From Maribellus maritimus (GTDB lineage Bacteria > Bacteroidota > Bacteroidia > Bacteroidales > Prolixibacteraceae): 64,000 bases of DNA. A program made the translations under genes and the position numbers. The stretch is from NCBI RefSeq assembly GCF_022267315.1, contig NZ_JAIKLE010000004.1, positions 229,371 through 293,370 on the forward strand. Reading direction: 5' to 3'. Of the stretch, positions 53,265-62,896 are shown one piece after another. Each line of letters starts with the position of its first letter. The stretch's first letter is position 1. Under the pieces are notes generated by a model. It did no database searches, was not told where the DNA came from, and was given only the letters and a program-made list of their open reading frames with translations.

Positions 53265-54080
53265 TTATTTTATAAAACGCTTTATTTCAATAACTAATTC
53301 TTTATATTTTTCTTCAATAACAAGATGCCCACTGTTTGGAATTGTTTTTAATTGGCTACCTGCTATCATTTTACTTAGTTTAATCCCTTTTTCTACTGGT
53401 ATCCATTGGTCATTTTCGCCCCACAAAATCAATGTTGGTGTGTTTATCGTTCTGTATTTGTCTTGTATTTCATCGGTATATTTCGAATTGGCTTGCGCAA
53501 TTTGCCTGTAAAATGCGGCCTTGCCTTTTTCACCTTTCCAAGGTTTAATAATTCCTTCAATGGTTTTCTTGTTTAATTTTTTGTATGCAGCAGTTTTAAT
53601 GTAGGTTTCAACAATTGCTTCATGAATATAATCCGGCATTCCCGAAAAAGCTTCTTCGTGTTTATTTACATGGTTAAAAAACGGAGACCCCCAGGGAGAA
53701 ATTGCCACAGGGTCTATTACAACTAACTTTTTATAGGGTTTTTTATCTAATAAATGTGCTCTTAACACTGTTGTTCCGCCAAAATCATGACCAATTGCAA
53801 TGGGATGCTCAAGTTTCCAAAAGTCGATAAGAGCAGCTAATACCTTGTTTTGTATTCCAAGTGAAACATCGTTTTCAGATTTATCTGAGTGCCCATAGCC
53901 CAGCAAGTCGAAATAATAGACTTTGTATTCATCGGATAATCCTTTAATTAAATGTCTTAAGTTAAACGAAGACCAGGGTGTTCCATGAACGATAACGATT
54001 GCTTTTCCCTGTCCCTGAACTCCCCAGCGAACTTCTCTCCCTTCAAAGTCAAAACTATTTTCTAAAATCCAATCTTTCAT
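53265..54080 (-). CDS. Alpha/beta hydrolase with Asp nucleophile (haloalkane dehalogenase-like)
   Basis: 271 residues. The oxyanion segment is VHGTPWSSFNL and the nucleophile elbow is IGHDFGG with D99, not Ser. The acid is in LILWGENDQWIP and the His in IPNSGHLVIEE. An Asp nucleophile points to the haloalkane dehalogenase/epoxide hydrolase branch rather than to an esterase. No halide-binding Trp next to the nucleophile is present (the following residue is Phe), so the substrate is open. It lies 22 bases after the ketopantoate-reductase-like gene. Confidence 0.83.
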   Translation of the reverse strand: MKDWILENSFDFEGREVRWGVQGQGKAIVIVHGTPWSSFNLRHLIKGLSDEYKVYYFDLLGYGHSDKSENDVSLGIQNKVLAALIDFWKLEHPIAIGHDFGGTTVLRAHLLDKKPYKKLVVIDPVAISPWGSPFFNHVNKHEEAFSGMPDYIHEAIVETYIKTAAYKKLNKKTIEGIIKPWKGEKGKAAFYRQIAQANSKYTDEIQDKYRTINTPTLILWGENDQWIPVEKGIKLSKMIAGSQLKTIPNSGHLVIEEKYKELVIEIKRFIK

Positions 54081-54102
54081 AAATACTGTTTAATCTTTAG
54101 TT

Positions 54103-55035
54103 TTAATGATTAATATTGGCCATTCCAATTTTTGATTTCAGTTGAATCATTTCGCCTAGTAATCGGGTGTTGGGAACCAACTCAAGCATTCCCATTTTAT
54201 CAGCCAGTCTTGAGATTTCGAGGTTTAAACTTTCTATTTCAGTTCTCCTGTTATTTCGAATATCTTCGTAAGTTGAAATAAGCTGTCCATCTGCCCGCCT
54301 GCTTATTAACAACAATTTTTCTTCAATTTCTTTTTGATTAAGCGTGATTCCACATTTATTCGCCACTTCAATACATTCGGCAATAATCGTTTTTGCCAGT
54401 TTGGTTGCTTCCCTGTTACGGAGGAAGATTCCGTTATCGGTTTCAAGTAACGGACAGATTGAATTAAATGCACAATTGATAATTACCTTTTCCCAAACCA
54501 CATTCAAAATATTAGGTTCATTTTTAAAACAAAAATGCGGAGTGCTGATTTGATTAACTATTGCATTTAGATTTGCGTTTTTTCCTTGCATATCTCCAAC
54601 AGGAGAATCGGTAACCATTTTAAAAGAAACCGTATTATTGCTTGTTCGCTGGCTGGTCGAGAACAGAACGCATCGAAAAACATTTTCAAAATCGGCAAAC
54701 GGCTTTTCTATGTTGAGCCCGTTTTGAAGTATAACCACAGAGAAGTTGTCCCCTTTATTTTTTAGTTTTTGGGCAATTTCTACATTGGCAAAAGCTTTGG
54801 CAGTAACCAATACAATGCCATTAATATCTTTTAAATTACCAAACGTGGTTGTGGTTATTTTTTGCTGAAATTTTTGGTTATCCTGATTGGTTACTGTTAT
54901 GATGTTTTCCTTAGCCGGTTTGTTATCCACACTACCTCGAACAAGTATAACATCTCTCTTTTCTTGCTGTAAAAAAACAGCCAAAGCTTGTCCTATTGCT
55001 CCTGCACCAACGATATAAATTTTATCTTTTTTCAT
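54103..55035 (-). CDS. Ketopantoate reductase-family protein (PanE/ApbA)
   Basis: 310 residues. N-terminal Rossmann motif IYIVGAGAIGQALAVFL, then LVTAKAF, VILQNGLN and the C-terminal helical domain beginning with WEKVIINCAFNSICPLL, which carries the catalytic Lys. The family reduces 2-dehydropantoate to pantoate with NADPH. Bacteroidota often hold several paralogues with unclear substrates, so the pantothenate role is likely but not certain. Confidence 0.87.
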   Translation of the reverse strand: MKKDKIYIVGAGAIGQALAVFLQQEKRDVILVRGSVDNKPAKENIITVTNQDNQKFQQKITTTTFGNLKDINGIVLVTAKAFANVEIAQKLKNKGDNFSVVILQNGLNIEKPFADFENVFRCVLFSTSQRTSNNTVSFKMVTDSPVGDMQGKNANLNAIVNQISTPHFCFKNEPNILNVVWEKVIINCAFNSICPLLETDNGIFLRNREATKLAKTIIAECIEVANKCGITLNQKEIEEKLLLISRRADGQLISTYEDIRNNRRTEIESLNLEISRLADKMGMLELVPNTRLLGEMIQLKSKIGMANINH

Positions 55036-55269
55036 ATGTTTTGAATCTGTTTGAAGATAATTTTATAGCTTCCTTTTATTTAACACAACAATATATATCA
55101 GGTTTATATTTTAATAAAAGCACTTAAATGCAATCTTTATCTGATTTTGCTAATACAACAAGCTGTCAAAATGAAGAAGAGCTTTGTAAATTAAATCCGG
55201 GAGATGTTTGACTTCGAATCGATAATTACGGAGCGATGTTGAAGTTCATTATGAAAAGACCTTTTTGTC

Positions 55270-56346
55270 CTATTTCAGAAAATAGTTTGTCGCCAGCACA
55301 GCAATATCTCTTGTTACCTGTGTTGGCGAATTACAATCGCAATTGGTAAGTCCAACAACATAAATATCCATTTCAGGAACATAAACTGCCATTGATTTAA
55401 AGCCGAAAATACTGCCGCCATGCTCACGGTCGGAGAAACCATCAATTTCTCTTAAATGCCAGCCATAACCATAGTTAATTTTTTCACCGCTATTAAGCGT
55501 ATAATTGGTAAATGCCAACTCAATTGTTTTCCCACTAACCAGTAAGTTGTTATTGATTGCATTTTGCCATTTCAGCAAATCTTCGGCGGTTGACATTAAC
55601 GAGCCCGATGCATAGGGAATATTAAAACTAATGTGCATTTTATTTAACAAAATATCACCATTTTGCTGATAACCGTAAGCCCTGTTTGTAATAACTTCCC
55701 GGTCGCTGGCATAGCGTGAATCCTTCATGTCTGCTTTAACGAAAATATTATTTTGGATAAAATCTTCGTAAGTCATTCCAGAAACCAGTTCAATAATATA
55801 TCCCAGTAAAACATAGCCCGAATTGTTGTATTGAAACTTTTCTCCCGGTTCAAAATCCATAGGCTCGTTTTTAAAGAAATCAACCAGCTCTTTGGGGGTC
55901 AAATCCTTTTTTGCTATGCTCATAATTGATTTCATGCGCGTAAAGTCTTTAATCCCCGAGGTATGTGACAGCAAATGATGAATGGTGATCTTTTTACCGT
56001 GTGTAGGATAATCCGGGATAAACTTTGTAATGTCATCTGTTACTTTTAGTTTTCCTGCTTCCTCCAGCATAAGAATAGCAACGGCTGTAAATTGTTTGGT
56101 CATAGAACCGATTTGAAATACTGCTTCAGGATTCAGATCTACATTCAATTCTATGTTGGCTTTCCCAAAAGCTTTACGATAAACCGGTACTCCATCTTTA
56201 GCAACCAGAAAAACGGCACCCGGTGCATCTGATTTATATTTTTCCTGCAAAATGCTATCAATTCTATTTTCAAGAGATTGTGAGAAAACTTCAGGATGTA
56301 CAAATAATAACAGATTGGATATTAATAAAACAGACAATAATTTCAT
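55270..56346 (-). CDS. Exported serine hydrolase (class C beta-lactamase-like)
   Basis: 358 residues with a signal peptide (LLSVLLISNLLLFVHPEVFSQ). The active-site set is intact: SxxK in IGSMTKQFTAVAI near residue 78, YxN in YNNSGYVLLGYI, and HGG in REHGGSIFGFKS. It is a periplasmic penicillin-binding-protein/beta-lactamase fold enzyme, most likely a peptidase or esterase rather than a resistance gene. Spacing suggests it is transcribed after the DUF4386 gene. Confidence 0.9.
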   Translation of the reverse strand: MKLLSVLLISNLLLFVHPEVFSQSLENRIDSILQEKYKSDAPGAVFLVAKDGVPVYRKAFGKANIELNVDLNPEAVFQIGSMTKQFTAVAILMLEEAGKLKVTDDITKFIPDYPTHGKKITIHHLLSHTSGIKDFTRMKSIMSIAKKDLTPKELVDFFKNEPMDFEPGEKFQYNNSGYVLLGYIIELVSGMTYEDFIQNNIFVKADMKDSRYASDREVITNRAYGYQQNGDILLNKMHISFNIPYASGSLMSTAEDLLKWQNAINNNLLVSGKTIELAFTNYTLNSGEKINYGYGWHLREIDGFSDREHGGSIFGFKSMAVYVPEMDIYVVGLTNCDCNSPTQVTRDIAVLATNYFLK

Positions 56347-56389
56347 GATTAAATTTTTTATAATTACTGATTTTATGACAACAACTTTT

Positions 56390-57112
56390 TTAGTTGGTTA
56401 CAAATAATTTCCTGGAATTGGACTTTACTCCCTTTATCAGCAAAAACAAACAAAGCGATAATTCTGAAACTACTGCTACAGTCATTACAAGTATTTCACT
56501 CGTTGAAGCGAACTCAGGAAACAGAAAATTAACAACACAATCGATTAAATAACTCACTCCGGCAGCAACCACTAACGTTCCCAGCCATTTTGGGAAATAT
56601 GCTGCTTTAAAAATCAGGGTTCCGAGAATAATGCAACTAATCCCGAAAAATACTCCGCTAATCAGGTAGCCATACGAATGGGCATTCAGAAACACCATCG
56701 AAAGTGAGTTAAGCTGTTCCTGATTAAAACTACTGAGATAATCGCCGTTCCCTAAAAGCAAAAGCGGCAGGTAAAAATTCAGCAGATTAATTCCAAGCAC
56801 AGTTGCCTGTGCCAACCGAAAGAATGCAGCTAACATAGAAAGCCCCTGATTTACAGATTTAAGAAGCAAATAAAAAAGCAGGGCAACACCTACATCGCTC
56901 ATTACCATTATTAAATCGCTGATAAAACCAATTCGGAATAAAAAAGAATTGGCTGCAATGTTATCTGCAGTTGCAGTAGCATTGCCCGGGACAATGATTC
57001 CCGATCGGACAAACAGCTCACTAAATAGCCCTGTGATAATAATTATCAGGTATAAAACGCCGGCAGTGCGCGCATTGGTTTTCATTAACCGAACAGATTG
57101 TATTGTTTTCAT
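56390..57112 (-). CDS. DUF4386 membrane protein, copy 1
   Basis: 240 residues with six or so helices. GVLYLIIIITGLFSELFVRSG, then PGNATATADNIAANSFLFRIGFISDLIMVMSDVGVALLFYLL and LSMLAAFFRLAQATVLGINLLNF are the DUF4386 hallmarks. The function is unknown. A second, divergent copy lies at 60954-61679. A dyad (57155-57180) sits about 45 bases before its start. Confidence 0.88.
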   Translation of the reverse strand: MKTIQSVRLMKTNARTAGVLYLIIIITGLFSELFVRSGIIVPGNATATADNIAANSFLFRIGFISDLIMVMSDVGVALLFYLLLKSVNQGLSMLAAFFRLAQATVLGINLLNFYLPLLLLGNGDYLSSFNQEQLNSLSMVFLNAHSYGYLISGVFFGISCIILGTLIFKAAYFPKWLGTLVVAAGVSYLIDCVVNFLFPEFASTSEILVMTVAVVSELSLCLFLLIKGVKSNSRKLFVTN

Positions 57113-57154
57113 GACTTTAAATTTTATAGAATGGCTTATTTATTTCAATCTTTT

Positions 57155-57180
57155 GTAACTCTCCCTCAGGGTGAGTTTAC
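57155..57180. promoter_or_regulatory. Dyad element upstream of the DUF4386 gene
   Basis: GTAACTC-t-CCC-tca-GGG-t-GAGTTTAC is an interrupted dyad: 8 bp of arms matched around a 3-nt centre with one symmetric mismatch and one extra T. It lies 43-68 bases before the start of the leftward DUF4386 gene, where an operator could sit. It could also be a weak hairpin. Confidence 0.4.
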
Positions 57181-57266
57181 TAATAAAAATATTTATATGT
57201 TACTTATTTGAGAAGCTAACTTTTCCAGAGTTTGAAACTTTGGAAAAGCTTTCTTTTTAACTGATA

Positions 57267-58058
57267 TTATGGCAGAATAATTATTGTATCGCGGCTAACG
57301 GTGTAAGCGCCAAAATATCCAAGTGCCCCATTTGAAAGGTTGGTTATCGGATTCGCAGGATTTGCATTTCCAATCATCCCACTCTCAAAAATTGAAGAAA
57401 GTGTCCGATAATACTCGTAAGTTGATTTGGCTAAAGTTTGTAATTCAACAACCACTGTGTCTTGTTCAAAAAACTGATTATTGTCCCACTGCATCGAAAT
57501 TTCATTTCCATCTACAAAAGCATCGTCGAATACGCACAAGACATTTTCCGGATCTGTTTCATTTAATTTTGACACTTTCAACCTGTAATAATTTTCAACA
57601 TCTGCCGAATCCTGCAAATGACAGTTTACAATATAACCACCTGAAAATTCCATATAATCAGGAGTTGGCTCAATGGAAATTGAATCGATAGTTACTTTGT
57701 GGGGCATTTCAACACTACCAGTATAGATTTCATTGTTTATTTCAACGTCCAACGTATATCCGTTCCCTTCAACCCCCATATGGTTTTCGGAATAAATTCC
57801 CGGACTGATTTCTTCAAGTTGAAATAAATTTCCTGAATTGTCTGTTACGGTAACTATTGCATTGGAAACCGGCGGATAAATTCCCGGTTCAAAGTAATCG
57901 GTTGATTTGGATATTTTAACAACAACAGAATCGGTAATTACTCCATCAATAACCAATTTTGGTTCAATAGAATCAAGGTCGATGTCGATTACATCCTGAC
58001 ACGCGGTAAATAAAACCGCTAAACTAAATATGATTGTAAATACTTTAATTGTTTTCAT
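57267..58058 (-). CDS. DUF4249 lipoprotein paired with the TonB receptor
   Basis: 263 residues. The N-terminus MKTIKVFTIIFSLAVLFTAC is a lipoprotein signal with Cys20 as the lipidation site, followed by DVIDIDLDSIEPKLVIDGVITD, the standard DUF4249 start. The protein is beta-rich with an ISPGIYSENHMGVEGNGYTLDVE segment. DUF4249 genes are almost always beside a TonB-dependent receptor with a carboxypeptidase-like N-domain, as here (4-base gap). It is probably a surface-exposed or periplasmic partner in uptake; the substrate is unknown. Confidence 0.88.
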   Translation of the reverse strand: MKTIKVFTIIFSLAVLFTACQDVIDIDLDSIEPKLVIDGVITDSVVVKISKSTDYFEPGIYPPVSNAIVTVTDNSGNLFQLEEISPGIYSENHMGVEGNGYTLDVEINNEIYTGSVEMPHKVTIDSISIEPTPDYMEFSGGYIVNCHLQDSADVENYYRLKVSKLNETDPENVLCVFDDAFVDGNEISMQWDNNQFFEQDTVVVELQTLAKSTYEYYRTLSSIFESGMIGNANPANPITNLSNGALGYFGAYTVSRDTIIILP

Positions 58059-58062
58059 GGCT

Positions 58063-60405
58063 TTAAAATTTAAAATTGTAAGTAACTGATGGAATCATCT
58101 GAAACAGTGCTAAACGCATCGCTTCGGTTTGTGTCGGGTTGTTTTCATTTCCCTGAAAAGTGATAGAAAAAGCATTGCGCCTTCCGTAGGCGTTGTAGAT
58201 GGAGAAATTCCAGCTCGATTCAAAACGCTTTTTCTTTTTCGGCGTGTACGTTGCACCAAGATCCAGACGGTGGTAATCGGGCATCCGGTAGCCGTTTCGT
58301 TTGGTGTAAACCGGAACTGTAAATCCATCTAACGTATATTTTCCGCTTGGAAATGTTACAGCATTGCCAGTGTTATAAACCCAGTTGGCCGACAAATTCC
58401 ACTTTTCATTTAACTGGTACATTCCAACCACTGAAATATCATGTGTGCGATCTTGTTTTGCAGGGAACCAGTTACCATTATCTATTTCATCCATCGATTT
58501 TTCGGTGCGTGAAAGTGTGTAACCAATCCAGCCGGTTAATTTCCCGGTTTGTTTTTTTATGTACAATTCCAGTCCGTAAGCCCTGCCCTTTCCAAAAACC
58601 AACTGCGACTCAACATCATCGTTCAAAAGTATTTCTGCACCATTCTGATAATCGATTTGATTCATTAAATCCTTATGGTAAACTTCAATTGATGTTTCAA
58701 ACATATTGTTATTGAAGTTTTTATAAAAACCCAATGCCAGTTGATCGGCAACCTGTGGTTTTACATTTTTGCTGCTCGGAATCCACAAATCGGTTGGCAA
58801 CGATGCCGAAGAATTTGAAAGAAGATGAACGTACTGTGCATTTCTTGCATACGAAAATTTGATGGAATTTCTTTTGTTTAAAATGATATTGAAAGTTGCT
58901 CTTGGCTCAATGTTCTTGTATTTTTTCACCACCTCTCCTTCAGAAAAAACTTCGGTATTTACCCTTTCATCTTTTTCGTTATATGTATAAACGGTGTCGG
59001 GGCCAACAGCCATAAAACCTGAATAACGCAGCCCGTAGGTTACTTTTATTTTATCGGAAATGTTCCAATTGTGCGACACGTAAAATGCACCTTCGAATGC
59101 ATGTTTTTCATTCATTAAAAGCGAATTAAAAAGGTCGTCTTTATCGGCATTTATTTTTCCGGGCTGGTAATAATGATAAATAGCATTTACTCCAAATTTC
59201 AGGGTATTATTTGAGTTAATGTAGTACTGAAAATCTTCTTTCCAGTTAATATCACGAATTCCCGATTTTATGTAAATCATATTGTCTGAGAAATTGTACC
59301 CGAATCCGTAATCGTAATCGCTGTAAATAAGCGAACTGTTCAGAAATAATTTATTATTAAACACGTGATTCCAACGAAAGGTACCTGTTTTATTTCCCCA
59401 TTTTAATGCAAATAATTCATCGATATTAAATACATCGCGACCCAAATACCCGGATAAATAAATCCGGTTGTTATCGTTTATTTTATAGTTGGCCTTGGCA
59501 TTTAAATCATAAAAATACAGATCTGTTTTTTGTTGGGTTCGGTCTTTTGAGAATACCATAAACATATCAGCATAACTTCTGCGACCGGAAATGATAAAAG
59601 AACCTTTATCTTTTACAATGGGAGATTCAAGCGTTAACCGGGAAGACAACAGCCCAAGTCCGCCGGAGGTGGTAAATTTCTTTGAGTTCCCGTCATTCAT
59701 CTGGATATTGAGAATGGAAGATAATCGGCCACCATAATTTGCAGGTGCATTTCCTTTGTATAACTCCAAATCTTTAATGGCATCGGAATTAAAAACCGAG
59801 AAAAAACCCATCAGGTGAGAAGCGCTGTAAACCGGTGCCTCATCAAGGATAATCAGATTTTGGTCAACACCTCCGCCGCGCACATAAAATCCGGAAGTCC
59901 CTTCGATACCAGAACTTACACCCGGCAATAGCTGGATGGTTTTCAAAATATCCTGTTCACCCAGAATTACGGGAATCATTTTTGTTTCTTTTGGGGAAAG
60001 TTTGGTAACCCCCATTTGTGCTTTCCGAATGTTTTTGTCTTCGGCTTCACTGCGTATAACAATTTCATCCATTTCGGTTGAAGCGGGCTGTAATTCAATA
60101 TCTTTTGTATTATCAGTTATCCGTTCCGATGGCACTGAAACATTTTCATAACCGATATAGGAATACCTGACTGTGTAATTTCCTTTTGGCAGCGTCAGGG
60201 AGTAAAATCCATACGCGTTGGTTGCTGTGCCGGTTTTCAATTCCTCAACATAAATGGTTGAACCAATCAGGCCTTCGCCCGTTTCGGCACTTTTTACATA
60301 ACCACTTATGGTTATATTGTCATCAGCAAAAACTGATGTAATTGATGTTAGAAATAACATCAGGAAGAATACTAATCTGTTTTCTGTTTTTGAACTGTTT
60401 TTCAT
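58063..60405 (-). CDS. TonB-dependent outer-membrane receptor with CarboxypepD_reg-like N-domain
   Basis: About 780 residues from the ATG at 60405 (a TTG start at 60435 is also in frame and would overlap the DUF4260 gene). Signal peptide to about residue 28, then ITISGYVKSAETGEGLIGSTIYV (regulatory domain) and the plug (ILGEQDILKTIQLLPGVSSG, GFYVRGGGVDQNLIILDEAPVY). A 22-strand-type barrel ends in the aromatic SVTYNFKF. It imports an unknown ligand with energy from TonB. Receptor and DUF4249 form one operon. Confidence 0.92.
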   Translation of the reverse strand: MKNSSKTENRLVFFLMLFLTSITSVFADDNITISGYVKSAETGEGLIGSTIYVEELKTGTATNAYGFYSLTLPKGNYTVRYSYIGYENVSVPSERITDNTKDIELQPASTEMDEIVIRSEAEDKNIRKAQMGVTKLSPKETKMIPVILGEQDILKTIQLLPGVSSGIEGTSGFYVRGGGVDQNLIILDEAPVYSASHLMGFFSVFNSDAIKDLELYKGNAPANYGGRLSSILNIQMNDGNSKKFTTSGGLGLLSSRLTLESPIVKDKGSFIISGRRSYADMFMVFSKDRTQQKTDLYFYDLNAKANYKINDNNRIYLSGYLGRDVFNIDELFALKWGNKTGTFRWNHVFNNKLFLNSSLIYSDYDYGFGYNFSDNMIYIKSGIRDINWKEDFQYYINSNNTLKFGVNAIYHYYQPGKINADKDDLFNSLLMNEKHAFEGAFYVSHNWNISDKIKVTYGLRYSGFMAVGPDTVYTYNEKDERVNTEVFSEGEVVKKYKNIEPRATFNIILNKRNSIKFSYARNAQYVHLLSNSSASLPTDLWIPSSKNVKPQVADQLALGFYKNFNNNMFETSIEVYHKDLMNQIDYQNGAEILLNDDVESQLVFGKGRAYGLELYIKKQTGKLTGWIGYTLSRTEKSMDEIDNGNWFPAKQDRTHDISVVGMYQLNEKWNLSANWVYNTGNAVTFPSGKYTLDGFTVPVYTKRNGYRMPDYHRLDLGATYTPKKKKRFESSWNFSIYNAYGRRNAFSITFQGNENNPTQTEAMRLALFQMIPSVTYNFKF

Positions 60406-60415
60406 TTTTTCTGAT

Positions 60416-60775
60416 TTAATTGTTCTTGTTTCCAATGGCTCCGAGGTGAGTAGAATTGAATCCGATGGAGTATTTTAGTCCGTAACCAAAAATTCTGTCA
60501 AAAGAGCTGTGCCCGAAAAGAACTATTCCGGCAAAAGCAAGTTCGTTCAGCGAGAATGTATAACCCAATATTCCCAGTAACACAGCTAGAAATTTGTAGT
60601 GAAAAGCATTGTAAACTGCCGCTCCAATTTTATTCCCGAACAGGTATCCCTGCATACTAATATCAGGTATAAATAAAAACAGGATAAATACCCACCATTT
60701 GTAGCCGAGTAATACACTCAAATAAAATGAGAGTATTAACATGCTTATTTCTTCTATTTTGAGTAGAAACTTCAT
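60416..60775 (-). CDS. DUF4260 membrane protein
   Basis: 119 residues with three to four helices. KWWVFILFLFIPDISMQGYLFG, AAVYNAFHYKFLAVLLG and VLFGHSSFDRIFGYGLKY are DUF4260 hallmarks. The C-terminus FNSTHLGAIG is also typical. Function unknown. It lies just upstream of the TonB receptor in the same direction. Confidence 0.88.
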   Translation of the reverse strand: MKFLLKIEEISMLILSFYLSVLLGYKWWVFILFLFIPDISMQGYLFGNKIGAAVYNAFHYKFLAVLLGILGYTFSLNELAFAGIVLFGHSSFDRIFGYGLKYSIGFNSTHLGAIGNKNN

Positions 60776-60953
60776 CTTTCTGATTTTAAATTACTTACAG
60801 GCAGAATTAGTGGTAGGAATATTTGTGCGCGACGTTTTTAGGGAAGTCGGACGTACGGATTACCAAAGTCGGACTATTCTACTTCTGATTTGATTTGCAC
60901 CGTATGGGAACAAAGAACTGTTTCTGTTTTCTTAATTGTTTGTTTTTCTCTGT

Positions 60954-61679
60954 TTAGCTTTGAGGCGTTAGTTCGTTTCCGGGTTTGTAATCCATTACTG
61001 GTTTTCCTCCCCGGAAAATTAACCAAAAGGCAAAACCAATTTCTCCAAAAGCCATCGGTAAACTCAATACATTTTCAACAAATTTTATTTGACTTTCAAA
61101 TTCGGGAAGAAAGAATTTTGCGCTGTGAATGATGATGTAGGATATGGCAGCAAAAATCAATAAAATTCCCCAGAACCGGAGAATATACTTTGATTTAAGA
61201 GCCAGGAAACCCAGTATCAACAGATGAAATCCAAAAATTATCAATCCAAACGACAAGGTCCTTTCAAAAGACTGGAGAAATGACATTATTTGTTCATTTG
61301 CCATTTGCTGAGTCATGGCAAAACTTCCATTTAATATTTTTAAAATATAAATGAAATTCAGAATGGCTACACCCAAAATGGCCGAGTAAACAAACCTCAA
61401 TCCGGCTGCAAATGCCGAAAGTTTTCTGTTTTCATTTTTAAAGAGGATGTAAAGCGCCCAGGCAACCACAACATCAAGTAAAAGAATGACGTGCCATCCC
61501 AAAATTTCTGTGTGGAAAAGCCATCTGTGGGATTCTAAATTAACGGCGGTGGCTTCCGGATTTCCCGGAACTAAAAGCATATTATGGATATAACCGTAAA
61601 TAAAGACTGCTACAGCGGCCATAAAAATTAATGCGATACCGGCTATTAATGCAGATTTTCTATTTGTAATCATTTTCAT
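60954..61679 (-). CDS. DUF4386 membrane protein, copy 2
   Basis: 241 residues, six hydrophobic helices. VPGNPEATAVNLESHRWLFHTEILGWHVILLLDVVVAWALYILF followed by LSAFAAGLRFVYSAILGVAILNF matches DUF4386. It is only distantly similar to the copy at 56390, so this is probably an old duplication. It sits 5 bases after the oxidoreductase gene and is likely cotranscribed with it. No function is known. Confidence 0.87.
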   Translation of the reverse strand: MKMITNRKSALIAGIALIFMAAVAVFIYGYIHNMLLVPGNPEATAVNLESHRWLFHTEILGWHVILLLDVVVAWALYILFKNENRKLSAFAAGLRFVYSAILGVAILNFIYILKILNGSFAMTQQMANEQIMSFLQSFERTLSFGLIIFGFHLLILGFLALKSKYILRFWGILLIFAAISYIIIHSAKFFLPEFESQIKFVENVLSLPMAFGEIGFAFWLIFRGGKPVMDYKPGNELTPQS

Positions 61680-61684
61680 TGATT

Positions 61685-62674
61685 TTAGGGTTCAACAATA
61701 ATTACAACGTTCCCTTTTTTATGCCCTGAAGCAATATAGGTGTGTGCTTCGGCTACTTTTTCCAATGGATACTGGCGATCGATAACCGTTTTTAGGCGAC
61801 CTTGTTTGAAAATTTCAACCAGCTCAACCAGCATATTTTGCAGTTCTCCGTCGGAACGGAGTCCGGTGGCGGCGAATTTGGCTTTCTTTTTACCGGAAAT
61901 TGAAGTCCGCATCATTTGTAAAAGCAGCGAAAATTTCAGTACTGGAGATACATACAATCCTGACTCGGAGAGAATGTTTTTGCTTTTTGAGAAAGTGCTT
62001 TTCCCAATGGTATCATAAACTACATCATAAGTTTCATCCACTTTTGTAAAATCCTTTTTTGTATAATCAATAACATGGTCAGCTCCCAGTGATTTAACCA
62101 GACCCACATTCCGGGTGCTGCAAACGCCGGTTACTTTAGTGTCCATATATTTTGCAATTTGTACAGCGGCTGTACCCAGACTACCGGAGGCTCCGTTAAT
62201 CAATACTTTTTGTCCGGGTTTGATATTTGCAATTTCTTTCAGGAAATTCAATGAAGTTACATGTCCATCGCCATATGTGGCACCTTCTGCATAACTCATG
62301 TTATCGGGCATTGGCAAAATTACACCATTTTCAGGGATAGTAAAAAATTCGGCGTTGGTACTAAAACCAAGGGTAGTTTCTCCAAAAACACGGTCTCCCG
62401 GTTTGAATGTGGCTACTTTTTTACCAACATTTTCAACAACACCGGCGAATCCGGTTCCCGGGATGGCATGTTTTGGTTTGGTAATCCCGGTCATCAATCG
62501 GCCAAAATACGGTTTCCCGGTTCTCATCATACCATCGGCAGTGGTAGCCGAAGAGGCATGAACTTTTACCAATACATCATTTTCTTTGGGTTGTGGCTTG
62601 TCTACCTGCTGCATTTTTAACACATCCGGTGCGCCGTAACCCGTGGCGATAATTGCTTTCATTTTTTCTTTCAT
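61685..62674 (-). CDS. NAD(P)H-dependent zinc-less alcohol dehydrogenase/quinone reductase-like protein
   Basis: About 329 residues from the ATG at 62674; in-frame ATGs at 62704 and 62662 are alternatives. MDR superfamily: MKAIIATGYGAPDVLKMQQV, VLVKVHASSATTADGMMRTG, the GTGFAGVVENVG loop and the nucleotide-binding VLINGASGSLGTAAVQIAKYM. The Cys/His ligands of catalytic zinc are absent, as in quinone oxidoreductases of the NAD(P)-dependent alcohol dehydrogenase group. It is followed by DUF4386 copy 2. The neighbouring broken AraC gene may once have controlled it. Confidence 0.87.
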   Translation of the reverse strand: MKEKMKAIIATGYGAPDVLKMQQVDKPQPKENDVLVKVHASSATTADGMMRTGKPYFGRLMTGITKPKHAIPGTGFAGVVENVGKKVATFKPGDRVFGETTLGFSTNAEFFTIPENGVILPMPDNMSYAEGATYGDGHVTSLNFLKEIANIKPGQKVLINGASGSLGTAAVQIAKYMDTKVTGVCSTRNVGLVKSLGADHVIDYTKKDFTKVDETYDVVYDTIGKSTFSKSKNILSESGLYVSPVLKFSLLLQMMRTSISGKKKAKFAATGLRSDGELQNMLVELVEIFKQGRLKTVIDRQYPLEKVAEAHTYIASGHKKGNVVIIVEP

Positions 62675-62832
62675 GATATTTATTTTTATTGTTTTACTTT
62701 TCATTTGATTTGATTTTCAACGAAATCATGAAGCAAATGTACAGGAGATGCGGCAGGTAAAAGTTCGGAAAAACTATGGAGAGGTTCGGAATTATAATTT
62801 CGGGCTAAAAAGTCTGAATCTATATAAAAAAC

Positions 62833-62866
62833 AGACCTTGAAGGTCTTTGAAACCTTGAAGGTCTT
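62833..62866. repeat. Palindromic direct repeat ACCTTGAAGGTCTT
   Basis: AGACCTT-G-AAGGTCT is a perfect 7+7 palindrome, and the 14-mer ACCTTGAAGGTCTT occurs twice, 18 bases apart (62835 and 62853). It lies about 130 bases upstream of the oxidoreductase start, on the decayed side. This kind of motif recurs in other Bacteroidota genomes; whether it is a dispersed repeat here needs the whole genome. Confidence 0.5.
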
Positions 62867-62896
62867 AATAAGTCTAAAAAGTAATAAATCTATTTT

